In this document: one piece after another, positions 6,184-6,201 of the stretch | Layout: the number at the start of each line of letters is the position of its first letter | Numbering within the stretch: position 1 is the stretch's first letter | DNA from: Treponema sp. | GTDB lineage: Bacteria; Spirochaetota; Spirochaetia; Treponematales; Breznakiellaceae | DNA: 6,201 nucleotides | Direction of reading: 5' to 3' | NCBI GenBank assembly: GCA_009786675.1 | Contig: WQRP01000096.1 | Coordinates: 1-6,201 of the forward strand | Made by a program: the position numbers and the translations under genes | Notes under the pieces: model-generated | Seen by the model: the letters and a program-made list of their open reading frames with translations, nothing else | The model's database searches: none | Told to the model about the DNA's origin: nothing

Positions 6184-6201
6184 GGGGGGGGGGGGGGGGG
6201 G
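6184..6201. repeat. Poly-G homopolymer (18 G) at right edge
   Basis: The window ends in 18 consecutive G on the plus strand, again directly beside AT-rich sequence. Relative to the minus-strand receptor operon it is a C run about 245 bp upstream of the first start codon. Its full length and far flank are outside the window. A real tract and an assembly-edge effect both remain possible. Confidence 0.85.

Overview
The window looks like a GC-rich (by eye above 60%) chromosomal stretch from a Treponema-like spirochaete. The main clues are the MurD, whose N-terminal and central wording (GLGLHGGGLESAR, IKNPGVRPDSP, VVLELSSWQLGDL) is of the treponemal type as far as I can recall, and a chemoreceptor with a treponemal-style signalling domain. 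Taxonomy is inferred from protein flavour only. No mobile element, CRISPR array, rRNA or tRNA was seen.

Layout: (1) 1-14 is a run of 14 G, followed by an AT-richer gap to 180 with two candidate sigma70 promoters that both point left, out of the window. (2) 181-1212, minus strand, encodes a DUF2804-family protein of unknown function. (3) A very short divergent spacer holds the presumed promoter of a plus-strand pair: murD (1277-2716, peptidoglycan precursor ligase) and, 2 nt later, epmA (2719-3675, EF-P lysine ligase of the PoxA/GenX type). (4) epmA runs tail-to-tail into a minus-strand methyl-accepting chemotaxis protein gene (3665-5512) with an 11-bp overlap and no visible terminator. (5) Upstream of the receptor gene, 12 nt away and with its own strong SD, lies an unrecognised 137-aa protein gene (5525-5938), so the two form a minus-strand operon. 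(6) 5939-6183 is a non-coding leader with a hairpin and short repeats, ending in a run of 18 G at 6184-6201.

How the parts fit: murD-epmA is a housekeeping pair (cell-wall synthesis plus translation-factor modification). The unknown protein and receptor are probably co-expressed for chemotaxis. Most genes are ordinary. The points worth a second look are the long G runs at both edges and their position next to promoter-like sequence, a 9-G run inside epmA, the compressed murD/DUF2804 divergent start region, unusual residues at normally conserved MurD positions, and the unknown protein coupled to the receptor.
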